Position numbers and translations under genes: made by a program. Below, one piece after another: positions 1 through 8,272 of a DNA stretch of 64,000 bases. The stretch covers positions 1-64,000 of the forward strand of contig JAAYDY010000074.1 of NCBI GenBank assembly GCA_012729015.1, read 5' to 3'. Numbering within the stretch: position 1 is the first letter of the stretch; each line of letters begins with the position of its first letter. The notes beneath the pieces are model-generated. The model saw nothing but the letters and a program-made list of their open reading frames with translations, had not been told where the DNA came from and searched no databases. Origin of the DNA: Phycisphaerae bacterium. GTDB lineage: Bacteria; Planctomycetota; Phycisphaerae; FEN-1346; JAACEH01.

Positions 1-2
1 AC

Positions 3-35
3 CCGAACCTCTACGTCTGCACCGTGCGGGACTGA
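3..35 (+). CDS. C-terminal end of an upstream gene (partial)
   Basis: A reading frame open from the left edge ends PNLYVCTVRD followed by TGA at 33-35. Only ten residues are visible, so no family can be named. The remaining frames in this stretch give no better alternative, and the following 440 bases are non-coding, which fits the end of a gene here. This is a guess based on an open edge frame. Confidence 0.3.
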   Translation, partial: PNLYVCTVRD

Positions 36-92
36 GAGCCTTCGGCCACCGGCGGCGCCGATCGCAAGGCAGCCCCTTTCGCAGCGCCCACG

Positions 93-143
93 GTAGGGGC
101 GGCTCGCTGCAAGTCCCGAGCCTCGTCGAGGGGCGAGCCGCCC
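93..143 (+). repeat. REP-like palindrome with GTAG head
   Basis: GTAG at 93-96 is followed by the arm GGGCGGCTCG and, after a loop of about 25 bases, the complementary arm CGAGCCGCCC ending at 143. A near-identical copy lies in inverse orientation at 59699-59749, with GCAG in place of GTAG. It belongs to the same class of palindromes as those at 2235, 45221, 45405, 56934, 56984, 57089, 59655 and 59771. Confidence 0.7.
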
Positions 144-169
144 GTGTCGCCGTGAGGCCAGCATGCGGT

Positions 170-214
170 CCTTTTGACGACGGCGGCGGAGAAAACAGTA
201 TACTGTCCCCAATG
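170..214 (+). repeat. Duplicated palindrome segment, copy 1
   Basis: This 45-base segment is repeated imperfectly at 376-420. It contains the perfect 12-base palindrome ACAGTATACTGT at 195-206, which also embeds a TATACT hexamer. From about 200 to 265 it runs into a short degenerate tandem array built on the unit GTCCCCAATGGCC. The segment could be a promoter, an operator or a mobile relic; the sequence does not decide between these. Confidence 0.65.
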
Positions 215-375
215 GCCCAATGGCCGTCCCCAATGGCCTGTCCCCAATGGCCCCCAATGGCCCCCGCTCGTTTACAGGAGGCCGGAGTGACCCGTCGAGC
301 GTTGACCCTGCAGAGCGGTTGTTCAGCGCATGGGTCGTGGCAGCGGGGATAGCCGCTGTGCGGCCTGCAAGGTGT

Positions 376-420
376 CCTTGTGACGAGGGCAGCGGAGAAA
401 ACAGTATACTATCCCCAGTG
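376..420 (+). repeat. Duplicated palindrome segment, copy 2
   Basis: This is the second copy of the segment at 170-214. The core GCGGAGAAAACAGTATACT is identical, but the palindrome is broken here (ACAGTATACTAT). It lies about 55 bases upstream of the GTG start of the ankyrin gene, so its TATACT could serve as the -10 box of that gene. No -35 box with standard spacing is evident. The whole gap 36-476 holds only these repeats and the REP-like element. Confidence 0.6.
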
Positions 421-476
421 GTGATGGCTATGCAGAGAGAGCCACGTCACCGGAGTCTTCAGGAGGGACCGCCGCA

Positions 477-1175
477 GTGAGATCGGTGAAGCTACAGGTT
501 GTTGTGACTTGTGTGGCGATCTGTTTCTGCGTCGTGGTGTTCTCCGTTCGGGGCCTTCCTCCGACCCGGCCGGTCTGCTGGGCGGTGATCTACATGGACA
601 TGGGCTGCTTGTACCGCGTCTTGAACTGGGGAGGCGATGTCGACGCGCAGCATCCGGGGGGGACGGGAGAGCGCGGACTCACTATGGCAGCCAGTCGAGG
701 GGAGTTGCGTCTGGTGACTCTGCTGCTTGCCAGGGGGGCGAACGTCAATGCCGAGGATCGACTTGGATTCACGGCCCTTCATCGTGCGGCCTACGCTGAT
801 CATGTGCACGTGGCGGAGGTGCTGATGCGCCATGGCGCCGATGTGGGTGCCATTGCACACGACAATGGGTACACGCCGCTGCACTGCGCAGCCTCCTTTG
901 GCTGTTCGGCCATGGTGGCGTTCCTGCTTGATCACGGGGCATCCATTGACGCCAGGGATGCTATGGGCCGAACGCCAGTGCATGTGGCGATGCTGCACTG
1001 GGAAAAAGATGCCATGTGGCAGGTGGTGAGTCTGCTCATTCGTCGCGGGGCCGACACGAGCATCCAGGATGACGAGGGACGGACGCCCCTCGCAACTGCC
1101 GTCGAAAGGGGGCATGCTGCCATCGCGGACCTTCTCAGGAATAGGGGGGAGAGCGAGCAGTGCCCTGGGGAATGA
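477..1175 (+). CDS. Secreted or membrane-anchored ankyrin-repeat protein
   Basis: The 232-residue protein starts at GTG 477, which sits 9 bases after an AGGAGGG Shine-Dalgarno at 461-467. A hydrophobic N-terminal segment (about residues 7-26) looks like a signal peptide or anchor. From about residue 50 there are four to five ankyrin repeats with typical signatures such as GFTALHRAAYADH, GYTPLHCAASFG and GRTPLATAVERGH. Ankyrin repeats mediate protein-protein binding, and nothing here indicates a partner. The gene stands alone between a repeat-rich non-coding region and the convergent fumarase alpha gene. It resembles many planctomycetal ankyrin proteins in size. The assignment to the fold is secure; the role is unknown. 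Confidence 0.85.
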   Translation: MRSVKLQVVVTCVAICFCVVVFSVRGLPPTRPVCWAVIYMDMGCLYRVLNWGGDVDAQHPGGTGERGLTMAASRGELRLVTLLLARGANVNAEDRLGFTALHRAAYADHVHVAEVLMRHGADVGAIAHDNGYTPLHCAASFGCSAMVAFLLDHGASIDARDAMGRTPVHVAMLHWEKDAMWQVVSLLIRRGADTSIQDDEGRTPLATAVERGHAAIADLLRNRGESEQCPGE

Positions 1176-1293
1176 GCACGCGGAGTGTTTTCCGGCGAAG
1201 CAGAGGGTAGGGGGGGCGGACCCACGCGGAGCCTGCGGTGGCGTCAAGGCCGCAGCTCGATGCGTGATGTTGTCGTGGCGGAGAGAGTGGACG

Positions 1294-2136
1294 TCAGAGG
1301 ACCGTCTCGGCGTGGCGGTGGCTGTGGCAATCGAGGTTCACGGCTACGGGCAGGGCGGCGATGTGGCAGGGCAGCGAGGCGACGTGCACGGCCAGGGCGG
1401 TGTTCGCGCCGCCCAGGCCCATGGGGCCGACGCCGGTGGCGTTGATCGCCGCGAAGAGTTCGCGTTCGAGGTCCGCGTCGCGCGGGTCGGCGGCCGCATC
1501 GCCCAGCGGGCGCAGCAGCGATTCCTTCGCCGCCAGGGCCGCCATTTCGAAGTTGCCGCCCAGGCCCACGCCGACCACCACCGGCGGGCACGGGTTCGCC
1601 AGGGCCTCGCGCACGGTCCGGACCACGAACTCGACGACGCCCGCGCGGCCGGCCGACGGCGTGAGCATCGCCAGACGCGACATGTTCTCGCACCCGCCGC
1701 CCTTGGCTGCAAACCGAAGGCGGACGCGGTCGCCCGGCACCAGGCGGACATGGACCACGGCCGGGCTGTTGTCGCCGGTGTTGCGGCGGTCGAGCGGATG
1801 GGCGACCACGCTCGTCCTGAGATGAAAGTCGCGGCAGGCCCGAGCCACGGCGTCGTTGATCGCCGCGACGAGGTCGCCGCCGTCGAGAGTCACCTGCTGG
1901 CCGATGTCGAGAAAGACGACCGCCAGGCCCGTGTCCTGGCACAGCGGTCGCCGCTCCTGGCAGGCGATGCGCGCGTTCTCCAGCAACTGATCGAGCACGG
2001 CCCGGCCGGTGGGGCTGGTTTCGGTGCGACGCGCCGCCTCCAGCGCCGCCGTCTCACGTTCGCCCAGATTGAAACTCGCCCGGCCGATGCAGTCGTACAG
2101 GGCATCGGCCACGGCGCGGACAGACACGGTTCGCAT
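1294..2136 (-). CDS. Class I fumarate hydratase, alpha (N-terminal-type) subunit
   Basis: The 280-residue protein is the catalytic half of the two-subunit oxygen-sensitive [4Fe-4S] fumarase/tartrate dehydratase family, which interconverts fumarate and L-malate. Family signatures are PLCQDTGLAVVFLDIGQ, KGGGCENMSRLAMLTP and the glycine-rich VVGVGLGGNFE. Cysteines in LCQDTG, GGGCEN and near the C-terminus fit cluster ligation. ATG 2136 was chosen because the protein then begins at the usual place and has a GAGGTGGAG-like ribosome site upstream; an in-frame extension upstream is unlike the family. Its partner beta subunit lies on the opposite strand, starting 204 bases away, instead of following it in one operon. 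L-tartrate dehydratase is the alternative activity. Confidence 0.92.
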   Translation of the reverse strand: MRTVSVRAVADALYDCIGRASFNLGERETAALEAARRTETSPTGRAVLDQLLENARIACQERRPLCQDTGLAVVFLDIGQQVTLDGGDLVAAINDAVARACRDFHLRTSVVAHPLDRRNTGDNSPAVVHVRLVPGDRVRLRFAAKGGGCENMSRLAMLTPSAGRAGVVEFVVRTVREALANPCPPVVVGVGLGGNFEMAALAAKESLLRPLGDAAADPRDADLERELFAAINATGVGPMGLGGANTALAVHVASLPCHIAALPVAVNLDCHSHRHAETVL

Positions 2137-2170
2137 GCTTCGTCTCCACCTCGATTCGCGACAGACAGCC

Positions 2171-2198
2171 ATTGTACCCGCCGAGTCTGCCGCGCCAA
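2171..2198 (-). promoter_or_regulatory. Predicted promoter of fumarase alpha gene
   Basis: On the minus strand a TTGGCG -35 box (2193-2198) and a TACAAT -10 box (2171-2176) are separated by 16 bases. Transcription would start about 28 bases before the ATG at 2136. Confidence 0.6.
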
Positions 2199-2234
2199 GA
2201 CGATGCTGCGGACCTGGTGCACTAACGTCTTGGG

Positions 2235-2259
2235 GTAGGGTGGGTCCACCGGACCCAGG
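2235..2259 (+). repeat. REP-like palindrome with GTAG head
   Basis: GTAGGG is followed by the stem TGGGTCC/GGACCCA. The element is almost identical to the inverted pair at 45221-45245 and 45405-45429. It lies between the two divergent fumarase promoters. Confidence 0.8.
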
Positions 2260-2303
2260 CGGGGCCTCATGGGTCTGCGGTGCAATCGTCTGCGTGCATC
2301 GTC

Positions 2304-2332
2304 TTGCCACCCGGGGTCGCATCTGCTACTCT
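2304..2332 (+). promoter_or_regulatory. Predicted promoter of fumarase beta gene, leaderless layout
   Basis: TTGCCA at 2304-2309 and TACTCT at 2327-2332 are separated by 17 bases. Only 8 bases lie between the -10 box and the ATG at 2341, and no Shine-Dalgarno site is present. The transcript would therefore start at or very near the initiation codon. Confidence 0.6.
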
Positions 2333-2340
2333 ACGAAGCC

Positions 2341-2871
2341 ATGGGTACAGTGACTCTTCATCCACCGTTGAGCAAGGACGTGGTGCGTGGGCTCGTGGCC
2401 GGCGACGAGGTCCGGATCACGGGCACCGTGTATGCGGCTCGTGACGCGGCGCACGCGCGGATGGTCAAGGCGCTGGAGGCGGGTCAGCCACTGCCGCTGC
2501 CGCTGCCGGGGGCGATTCTCTACTACGTGGGGCCGACGCCCGGCGGGCCGGGGCAGGTGTTCGGCGCGGCGGGGCCGACCACCGCCGGACGCATGGATCG
2601 CTACGCGCCGACGCTGATCGAGCAGGGCCTGGCGGCGATGGTCGGCAAGGGCGACCGCTCGGGCGAGGTCGTCGAGGCGATGAAACGGTGCGGGGCGGTC
2701 TACCTGGCGGCCACCGGCGGCGCCGGCGCGCTGCTGGCCAAGTGCATCACGGCCCAGCGCGTGCTGGCCTACGAGGAGCTGGGCCCCGAGGCGCTGCGCG
2801 AACTCACCGTGACGGATTTCCCCGCCCTGGTGGCCATCGACTCGCACGGGCGGTCGCTCTACCGGCGGTGA
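2341..2871 (+). CDS. Class I fumarate hydratase, beta (C-terminal-type) subunit
   Basis: The 176-residue protein has the length and motifs of the beta subunit of two-subunit class I fumarases and L(+)-tartrate dehydratases. Diagnostic stretches are LVAGDEVRITGTVYAARDAAH, the glycine- and proline-rich ILYYVGPTP and the phosphate-handling-like GPTTAGRMD. KGDRSGEVVEAMKRCGAVYLA also matches the family. ATG 2341 has no Shine-Dalgarno site but lies 8 bases after a good -10 box, suggesting leaderless translation. The gene is divergent from its alpha partner, so the two promoters share a 204-base spacer that also holds a REP-like palindrome. It ends 15 bases before the convergent stop of the glucuronidase gene. 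Confidence 0.93.
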   Translation: MGTVTLHPPLSKDVVRGLVAGDEVRITGTVYAARDAAHARMVKALEAGQPLPLPLPGAILYYVGPTPGGPGQVFGAAGPTTAGRMDRYAPTLIEQGLAAMVGKGDRSGEVVEAMKRCGAVYLAATGGAGALLAKCITAQRVLAYEELGPEALRELTVTDFPALVAIDSHGRSLYRR

Positions 2872-2886
2872 GCGGCGCGCGGAGCG

Positions 2887-4668
2887 TCAGTCGGCTTTCT
2901 CCCCGGCCATCACGCCCGGCGAGCGGCTGTTCCAGAGCGCCCGGACCACGTGGGCTGCAAGCTTCGGTTGGCGGTCGCGGGTGAAGATGCCCTTCTTGTT
3001 GCCCACCACGCGGGTGTGTACCTGGCCCGTCATGAAGTCGGCGAAGTTCCAGATGTGTTCCCCGGCCGCATAGGGCTTGGCCTCGATCATCCGGACGGTC
3101 TGCCGGATCAGTTCCGCCTGGTATTCCTCGCTGAACACGAACGAGGGCAGCGCGTGGAGACCGGCCACGCAGTCAGCGCCGAACTCCGTGACGACGACCG
3201 GCCGTTTGTGCCGCGCGTGGATGGCGTCCATCTCCTGGCTCATCTTCTCGACAGCCTCTTCGATCCGCCCGCCGCCGACGTACCAGCCGTAGTACCGGTT
3301 GATGCAGATCACGTCGCACAGTTCCATCACGTGGCACTCGCCGCGGCCGACCCACTCGCCGTCGCACGTGACGACCGTCATCGGGCGAGAGGCGTCGAGG
3401 CGGCGGGCGTGCTCGATCAACTCGGCGAAATAGGGCTTCGACGACGGCTTGTCCGACCGCGGCTCGTTGGCCAGACACCACATGACGACCGACGGATGGT
3501 TGCGGTCGCGGGCGATCCAGTCTTCGACCACGCTCTTGTGTTTGCCGAGAAGCGTGGACGTGTCGTACTCGAAGTTGATGCCCACGGCCGGCGTTTCGCT
3601 GATGACGAGCACTCCCAGGCGGTCGGCCATGTCGAGGACTTCCTCGGCATAGGGATAGTGCGTCGTGCGGAACGAGTTGGCGCCGACCCAGCGCATCAAC
3701 TCGAAGTCCTTGACCAGGACCGCATGGTTGAGGCCCTTGCCGAGGACCGGGAAGTCCTCGTGCTTGCCGAAGCCTCGCAGATAGATCGGCTTGCCGTTCA
3801 GGAGGATCTGCGTTTCGGTGACTTCTACGGTGCGGATCCCGACGTTCAGCGTGTACTCGTCAACGACCCGCTCCCCCGTGCAGAGCTGCACGGTCAACGC
3901 GTACAGGTGGGGCGACGCGGGCGACCAGAAGCGGGCCTCGGGAATCCGGACCGTTGCCGCGGCCCGGTCGCCGTCGAGAGGGCAGGCCGTTTCCTGCCCC
4001 GCCACGCGGAGGCGCACCGTGTCGGCCCCCCGTCCGGCCGTCCGGACCATCACGTCCAGTCGGCCCACGGTTCCGTCGATGTCCGTGTCCACACGCACGT
4101 CCGCGATGTGATGGACCGGCTGCGCGCACAGCGACACCGGACGATGGATCCCGCCGTAGGGGAAGAAGTCGAACTCCACGTCGGGGTGCGGCTTGCGGAG
4201 GGTCGAATGACCCTCGGCGGCGGCTCCGAGGTTCCCCGGCGGCAAGGTGTCCCGGTCCAGCGTGGCATTGACGGCAATGACCACGAGATTCGCGGCGCCG
4301 AATGCGAGGTGTTCGTCGACGGCCAGCTCGAAGGGAAGATGGCCGCCCTCGTGGGTTCCTACGCTGCGACCGTTCACCCACGCCTCGGCCCTGTAGCATG
4401 CCGAGCCGATGCGAAGCACCACGCGCCGTCCTTGCCACGACGCCGGCACGAACACCGAGCGCTGATACCAGCACGTGCCCAGGAAGTCCCGCCGCGCCTG
4501 ATCGCAGAACAACTCGTTCCAACTGGCCGGCACCGGCATGTCGCCCTCGGGCTCGAACCCCTTCGGCCAATTCCGCTGCCGCCCTTGCTCGCCGGCGTCG
4601 AATCGGTACTGCCAGAATCCCGAGAGCTCCCGGTGCTCACGATACGCGTTTTCCTGAGGGTACAGCAT
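2887..4668 (-). CDS. Beta-glucuronidase, glycoside hydrolase family 2
   Basis: The 593-residue enzyme is predicted to remove terminal beta-linked glucuronic acid from glycans or conjugates. The order is a GH2 sugar-binding domain, an immunoglobulin-like domain and a TIM barrel. The acid/base is Glu402 in WCLANEP and the nucleophile is Glu495 in VVTEFGAD. Asn557 and Lys559 in VGNKKGIFTRDRQPK form the N-x-K motif that recognises the uronate carboxylate, which distinguishes glucuronidases from galactosidases. There is no signal peptide, so it is probably cytoplasmic. ATG 4668 (MLYPQENAYREHRELSG) gives the normal family length and has AGAAAGGG upstream; the frame stays open further upstream, but that part is unlike the family. 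It lies downstream of the unknown secreted gene and a GntR/LacI regulator on the same strand, suggesting one regulated unit. Confidence 0.95.
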   Translation of the reverse strand: MLYPQENAYREHRELSGFWQYRFDAGEQGRQRNWPKGFEPEGDMPVPASWNELFCDQARRDFLGTCWYQRSVFVPASWQGRRVVLRIGSACYRAEAWVNGRSVGTHEGGHLPFELAVDEHLAFGAANLVVIAVNATLDRDTLPPGNLGAAAEGHSTLRKPHPDVEFDFFPYGGIHRPVSLCAQPVHHIADVRVDTDIDGTVGRLDVMVRTAGRGADTVRLRVAGQETACPLDGDRAAATVRIPEARFWSPASPHLYALTVQLCTGERVVDEYTLNVGIRTVEVTETQILLNGKPIYLRGFGKHEDFPVLGKGLNHAVLVKDFELMRWVGANSFRTTHYPYAEEVLDMADRLGVLVISETPAVGINFEYDTSTLLGKHKSVVEDWIARDRNHPSVVMWCLANEPRSDKPSSKPYFAELIEHARRLDASRPMTVVTCDGEWVGRGECHVMELCDVICINRYYGWYVGGGRIEEAVEKMSQEMDAIHARHKRPVVVTEFGADCVAGLHALPSFVFSEEYQAELIRQTVRMIEAKPYAAGEHIWNFADFMTGQVHTRVVGNKKGIFTRDRQPKLAAHVVRALWNSRSPGVMAGEKAD

Positions 4669-4738
4669 AAGGTGCCCTTTCTGTGTTGCGACGGCCGCAG
4701 ACCGCGCGGCCTCGCCGGGTTCTCCACGATCATGCGAC

Positions 4739-4763
4739 ATGGCCCAGCCACAGGCTGGGCCAT
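4739..4763. repeat. Perfect palindrome between two carbohydrate genes
   Basis: The arms ATGGCCCAGCC and GGCTGGGCCAT surround a three-base loop. It sits in the 135-base gap between the unknown secreted gene and the glucuronidase gene. It may reduce read-through or be one of the dispersed intergenic palindromes. It has no GTAG head and no U-tract. Confidence 0.7.
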
Positions 4764-4803
4764 GGTTGAGCAGCAGCAGCGGCGCTCTTTCAGGCGGCAC
4801 GCC

Positions 4804-6366
4804 TCACCTGGCCTTCTTCCATCCGTCCGTCGGTTTCTCGACCATCGGCCGGTACTTCTCCCACATCTCGTTGACGAACGCCTCGGACGCACGTCGGCCG
4901 GGCCCACGCCCGTCCTTGAAGACCTTCCATCCCCTCTCCGTGCAGACCTTGTTCAGTTCCTCCAGAATGGGCCCCTGGTCCTCGTACATCCAGCGGTCCA
5001 CGTAGTCGAAGAACGCGTCATGGGCCCAGTACTTCTCGGCCTTCATCAACTGGGCGACCAGGGCGTAGCCCACCCAACTGTTGCCGGTGCAGCAGCGACG
5101 GTAAGACTCACTCTGATGGTTCCAACTGACCCAGTCTTTCGGGGCCTTGTGCTCGTAAGGGCCTCCGTCTTTGTCGCCTTCCTTGTTCCCGGGGTTGGCC
5201 TGCCAGAAGGATAGGGGCGATCCATACATGTGGCCCCCGAAGACGACCGTGGCCCCGGTCCAGCCCTTGCCATACATCGTCTGCATATCCTCGCCGAACA
5301 GGCAGTTGGGGCAGCTCTTGTTGGGCGTCGCCATGTCTTCGTCGCCCAGCATCATGCCGGCCAGCACGATCGGCCACTTCCTCGCGCTGCCGTGGCCGCC
5401 GAAGGCCGCCCAGCCATAATAGCCCGCCCGGGCGATGCTGTACAGGTCGAGGCCGTGCTGCACATAATTCAGCAGCAGCCGCTCCTTCCGCTCGGCCGGC
5501 AGATCGGTAGCCAGAATCAGGCTGACCATGCTGCCCATTCGGGCCTCGATGTGTCCATACCCGGGCTGATAGGCCAGGGCGGCGTCGAAGTTGAACCAGC
5601 AGATCTCCAGCCACGGACGCGCGTAGCGGTCGGCCCAATCCTCCGCCGTGGTGGCCTTCTTGCCGTTCCAGATGCCGCCCATCATCGGCCACGCGAACGT
5701 ATCCTTGCCGTAGGGTAACCGCGGCAGCAACTCGCGCCTCAGATTGCGGGCCAGACGGATCGTCTGCGTGCGGTCGCAGTAGCCCGGCCGGAAGGCGTCG
5801 GCCGGCGCCGGTGCCGCCAGGCACGTGAGCACGCACGCACTCAGCACCGGGCTGCCGCTCTGGGTGCCGCCGCCCGAGGGCTCCTGCGGCTTGGCCCCTT
5901 CCGGCATGCTGATGGTCGAAATCAGCGCGTCGCCCGGCTTCATCGTCAGCGGCAGCTTCGCCGCCAGCGATGCCTTGTACCGCCCGTCGTGGACGCGCGA
6001 ATCGAAGCCGCTGGCGTTCCGGTCGGCGACCGGGATGTTCAGCACCGACCCGTTGCGAGCATTCTCGCCATACGTCGGTGCAGGGTCGATCTTCGCAATC
6101 GTCACCGGCCCGACCACATACCAACTGCCCGTGACGAATTGCCCGACCCGGGCCGGCTTCTCGAACGTCCACGTGATGCCGTGCTCGGACACGCTTTCCC
6201 TGAGCGGCAGATCTTCCAGCCGCGGCGTGCCCGGGGCGTTCTCCCTCATATACATCGTCACGGACGAGTGCCCCTGCGGTCCCTCGGCCGCCTCGCACCG
6301 TGCCGGTGCGGCGACGACCTGCGCAAGAATTCCCACAAACAGGCTGACTGCTGCCATGCGGTTCAT
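4804..6366 (-). CDS. Secreted protein of an unrecognised family (short form)
   Basis: The 520-residue protein starts at ATG 6366 behind AAGGAG and has a signal peptide ending near residue 25. I do not recognise the family. It aligns over essentially its whole length with the C-terminal 500 residues of the protein at 9616-13050. Shared blocks include GRFVTG/GQFVTG with YVVGPVTI, GGGTQSGSPV, DAFRPGY-DRTQTI, ICWFN-D, LAY-PGYGH, KWPIV-AG, LGDEDMA, PNCLFGED, and QSESYRRCCT with adjacent cysteines near residues 425-426. The first 180 residues look beta-rich and the remainder helical, as in (alpha/alpha)-toroid polysaccharide lyases, but that likeness is only inference. It lies between a GntR/LacI regulator and a beta-glucuronidase on one strand. 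A longer open frame extends upstream to about 7356, but only this part is coding. Confidence 0.88.
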   Translation of the reverse strand: MNRMAAVSLFVGILAQVVAAPARCEAAEGPQGHSSVTMYMRENAPGTPRLEDLPLRESVSEHGITWTFEKPARVGQFVTGSWYVVGPVTIAKIDPAPTYGENARNGSVLNIPVADRNASGFDSRVHDGRYKASLAAKLPLTMKPGDALISTISMPEGAKPQEPSGGGTQSGSPVLSACVLTCLAAPAPADAFRPGYCDRTQTIRLARNLRRELLPRLPYGKDTFAWPMMGGIWNGKKATTAEDWADRYARPWLEICWFNFDAALAYQPGYGHIEARMGSMVSLILATDLPAERKERLLLNYVQHGLDLYSIARAGYYGWAAFGGHGSARKWPIVLAGMMLGDEDMATPNKSCPNCLFGEDMQTMYGKGWTGATVVFGGHMYGSPLSFWQANPGNKEGDKDGGPYEHKAPKDWVSWNHQSESYRRCCTGNSWVGYALVAQLMKAEKYWAHDAFFDYVDRWMYEDQGPILEELNKVCTERGWKVFKDGRGPGRRASEAFVNEMWEKYRPMVEKPTDGWKKAR

Positions 6367-6713
6367 GCTGCCCTTCTCCTTGAGTTGCCAGTGTGCCGGA
6401 TGCAGTCCGCGGACGTCTCCGCCCGGAGGATCGTCTTGAGGCCCATCATGTACGGCCCCCGGGACACTGCGGCCCCGAACTGCGTTCCCCATTATTCTAA
6501 CCCATGCGAGTACGGCATGTTGCGACGGGTTGGCCCTGATGCCATGGGGATTCATGCACCCCTCGGTGGCAATGCAAGTCGTGTGCTTGAAAATGGTTAC
6601 GGTGCGGCCGAGGGCTTCTTCGGCAGCGGGTGCAGTCGGGTGGCGGAACAGGGCGGATGGCAGCCCGGGAAGGATATGCGCACCAGATGGGCGCACCAGG
6701 GCTCCCGAGCGGT
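6367..6713. other. Intergenic region between regulator and unknown secreted gene
   Basis: These 347 bases lie between the stop of the regulator gene and the start of the secreted protein on the minus strand. A TAGAAT hexamer near 6490 on the minus strand could be a -10 box, but no good -35 box accompanies it. An operator for the neighbouring regulator would be expected here; I see no clear palindrome that I can assign. Confidence 0.4.
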
Positions 6714-7868
6714 TCAGGGTCGTGCATTTCCCGTTTCGGGTGCCGGGCCGATGCTGTCGGTCAGTCGCAGGTCCAGCGGCACGCGGATGGTCGGTACGTT
6801 CGTATCCCCTGCGGCCACCCTGCCGAGGGTTTCCATGATGCACTGCGCGGTCCGGGTAAGGTTGATTTCGAAACTGGTCAGCGGCGGGCGGCCGGGAGCT
6901 TGCGGCAGGTCGGCCGTCGTTTCGAATGTCGCCAGGCTCAGGTCCTGCGGCACGCCCATGTGCGAGAATTCCGGATCGTTGAGAAACCTCTTGGCCCATG
7001 GGCTGAAGCCGAAGACGATGGCCGTCGGCCGGTCGGGCCCCTTCATGACGGCCCGGAACGCCGGGCTGTACAGGCCGAGGAGCGTTTCCCAGGGAACATA
7101 CAGCGGCATCGAGCAAGCATCCAGTAGCCCTTTTTCCTTCAGAAAGAGCACCCAGGAGGAGGCCCGGCCGGTGTTGTCGGCGGCATTTTCTTCCATGTAC
7201 TCGTGCGGGTGGACCATCAGGCAGATGTTGCGATGGCCCAGGGCGACCAGCCGCTCGGCCATCATGTGGGATGCCTTGTGCCGATCGAAGACGACCGTCG
7301 GCAACGGCATCCCTGCCGCCACGCGATGATTGAACACGATAAAGGGCAGGCCGCATTCATGCATGGCAAACAGCGCCGCCGCCAGCATGGGGTAGTAGCT
7401 CAGGACCAGCGCCCGGTCGAACCCGCGATGGACCAGCGACCCCGCCAGGGCCATCTGGTGCTGCACCGACCAGGGAACCACCTCTACGTCGGTGTTCTGG
7501 GTGGCGGCTTCCTGGATCACGGCCCGGATCAAGGCGGAGTAGAAGGCATTGCGGCTGGGGGGCATCAGGGATTCAGGGTAAAGAATCGCCAACCGATGCG
7601 TCGTTTGGTTGTCCGGCCCGCCGGAAAGCAGGACGCGGGCTTTCTCGACGGCGTCGGGCGACACAACCACTCGTTTCCGCTGCTCCACCTGCACTATGCC
7701 GTGTCGGGCCAGATGCTGGACCGCCGCCATGGCCGTCCGATGGGCCACCCCGCACGTGGCGGCCACGTCGCGAACCGACGGAAATGCCTTCGGCGGCGAC
7801 CATTGGCCGTCCGCCAGCTTCCGCATGACGATCTCGGCCACCTTCTCCACCACCCTGGGTCGGCCCAT
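6714..7868 (-). CDS. GntR-type HTH / LacI-type sensor transcriptional regulator
   Basis: The 384-residue protein joins an N-terminal winged helix of the GntR type (about residues 5-70, with FPSVRDVAATCGVAHRTAMAAVQHLARHGIV) to a periplasmic-binding-protein-like sensor domain of the LacI family. Sensor signatures are RLAILYP near residue 92, PFIVFNHR, and LVALGHRNICLM. This hybrid is common in PVC bacteria beside glycoside hydrolases and is expected to bind a sugar and control transport or breakdown genes. ATG 7868 follows GAAAGGAAC. The gene is directly upstream of and co-oriented with the secreted unknown and beta-glucuronidase genes, so these are the likely targets. The ligand may be a uronate or an oligosaccharide (inference). 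Confidence 0.88.
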   Translation of the reverse strand: MGRPRVVEKVAEIVMRKLADGQWSPPKAFPSVRDVAATCGVAHRTAMAAVQHLARHGIVQVEQRKRVVVSPDAVEKARVLLSGGPDNQTTHRLAILYPESLMPPSRNAFYSALIRAVIQEAATQNTDVEVVPWSVQHQMALAGSLVHRGFDRALVLSYYPMLAAALFAMHECGLPFIVFNHRVAAGMPLPTVVFDRHKASHMMAERLVALGHRNICLMVHPHEYMEENAADNTGRASSWVLFLKEKGLLDACSMPLYVPWETLLGLYSPAFRAVMKGPDRPTAIVFGFSPWAKRFLNDPEFSHMGVPQDLSLATFETTADLPQAPGRPPLTSFEINLTRTAQCIMETLGRVAAGDTNVPTIRVPLDLRLTDSIGPAPETGNARP

Positions 7869-7889
7869 GACAACGTTCCTTTCGCAGGT

Positions 7890-7905
7890 TTTCAGTGGTC
7901 TGAAA
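7890..7905. promoter_or_regulatory. Candidate operator beside the GntR/LacI gene
   Basis: The sequence TTTCAG-TGGT-CTGAAA is an inverted repeat with 6-base arms. It is centred about 29 bases upstream of the regulator start, a place suited to autoregulation. A single short palindrome can arise by chance, so this is tentative. Confidence 0.35.
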
Positions 7906-8218
7906 CTGATTCAACGAAGCTGGTGCGCATATCCAGTATGAGGCCTGTTTCCGTGGCCGTCAAGGCGCTTCTGTGGATACAAGGAAATGACACATACGAA
8001 GAATTGGATGGCACGCAATGCATTGGGCCATAAAAGGTTATGGCGGTTTTGGTTGGGTTCGTCGGCTCGTGCCCCGTTGGGAGCGGCTGCTTGCCCCTCG
8101 GGGGGGCATCGTGCATACTCTCATGGCGTGCGAGGACTGACGTATGGCGAGGACGGATTCCCCGCGACGTACGCAGGAGGCCGGAAATGGCTCCCTCCGT
8201 GGCATAGGACGGGCGCAA

Positions 8219-8272
8219 CCGATTCCGCAACAAGCACTTGCGGACGCAGCGGGAGTCGGCCCCGAGAATCGG
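8219..8272 (+). promoter_or_regulatory. Structured 5' leader of the PEP-CTERM gene
   Basis: The outer arms CCGATTC (8219-8225) and GAATCGG (8266-8272) enclose an inner hairpin CCGCAA/TTGCGG (8225-8230 with 8238-8243). The structure ends 10 bases before the AAGGAG ribosome site at 8282-8287. It could be a cis-acting RNA or a stabilising leader. It matches no riboswitch class I know. Confidence 0.4.

Noticed and set aside
170..420. CRISPR-like interpretation of the repeats near the left edge
   Set aside because: There are only two copies with a 160-base interval, no series of equal spacers and no cas gene. No other CRISPR array was seen in the window.
6367..7356. N-terminal extension of the secreted unknown protein
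   Set aside because: The frame stays open, but it overlaps the regulator gene, and the downstream ATG 6366 has both a Shine-Dalgarno site and a signal peptide.
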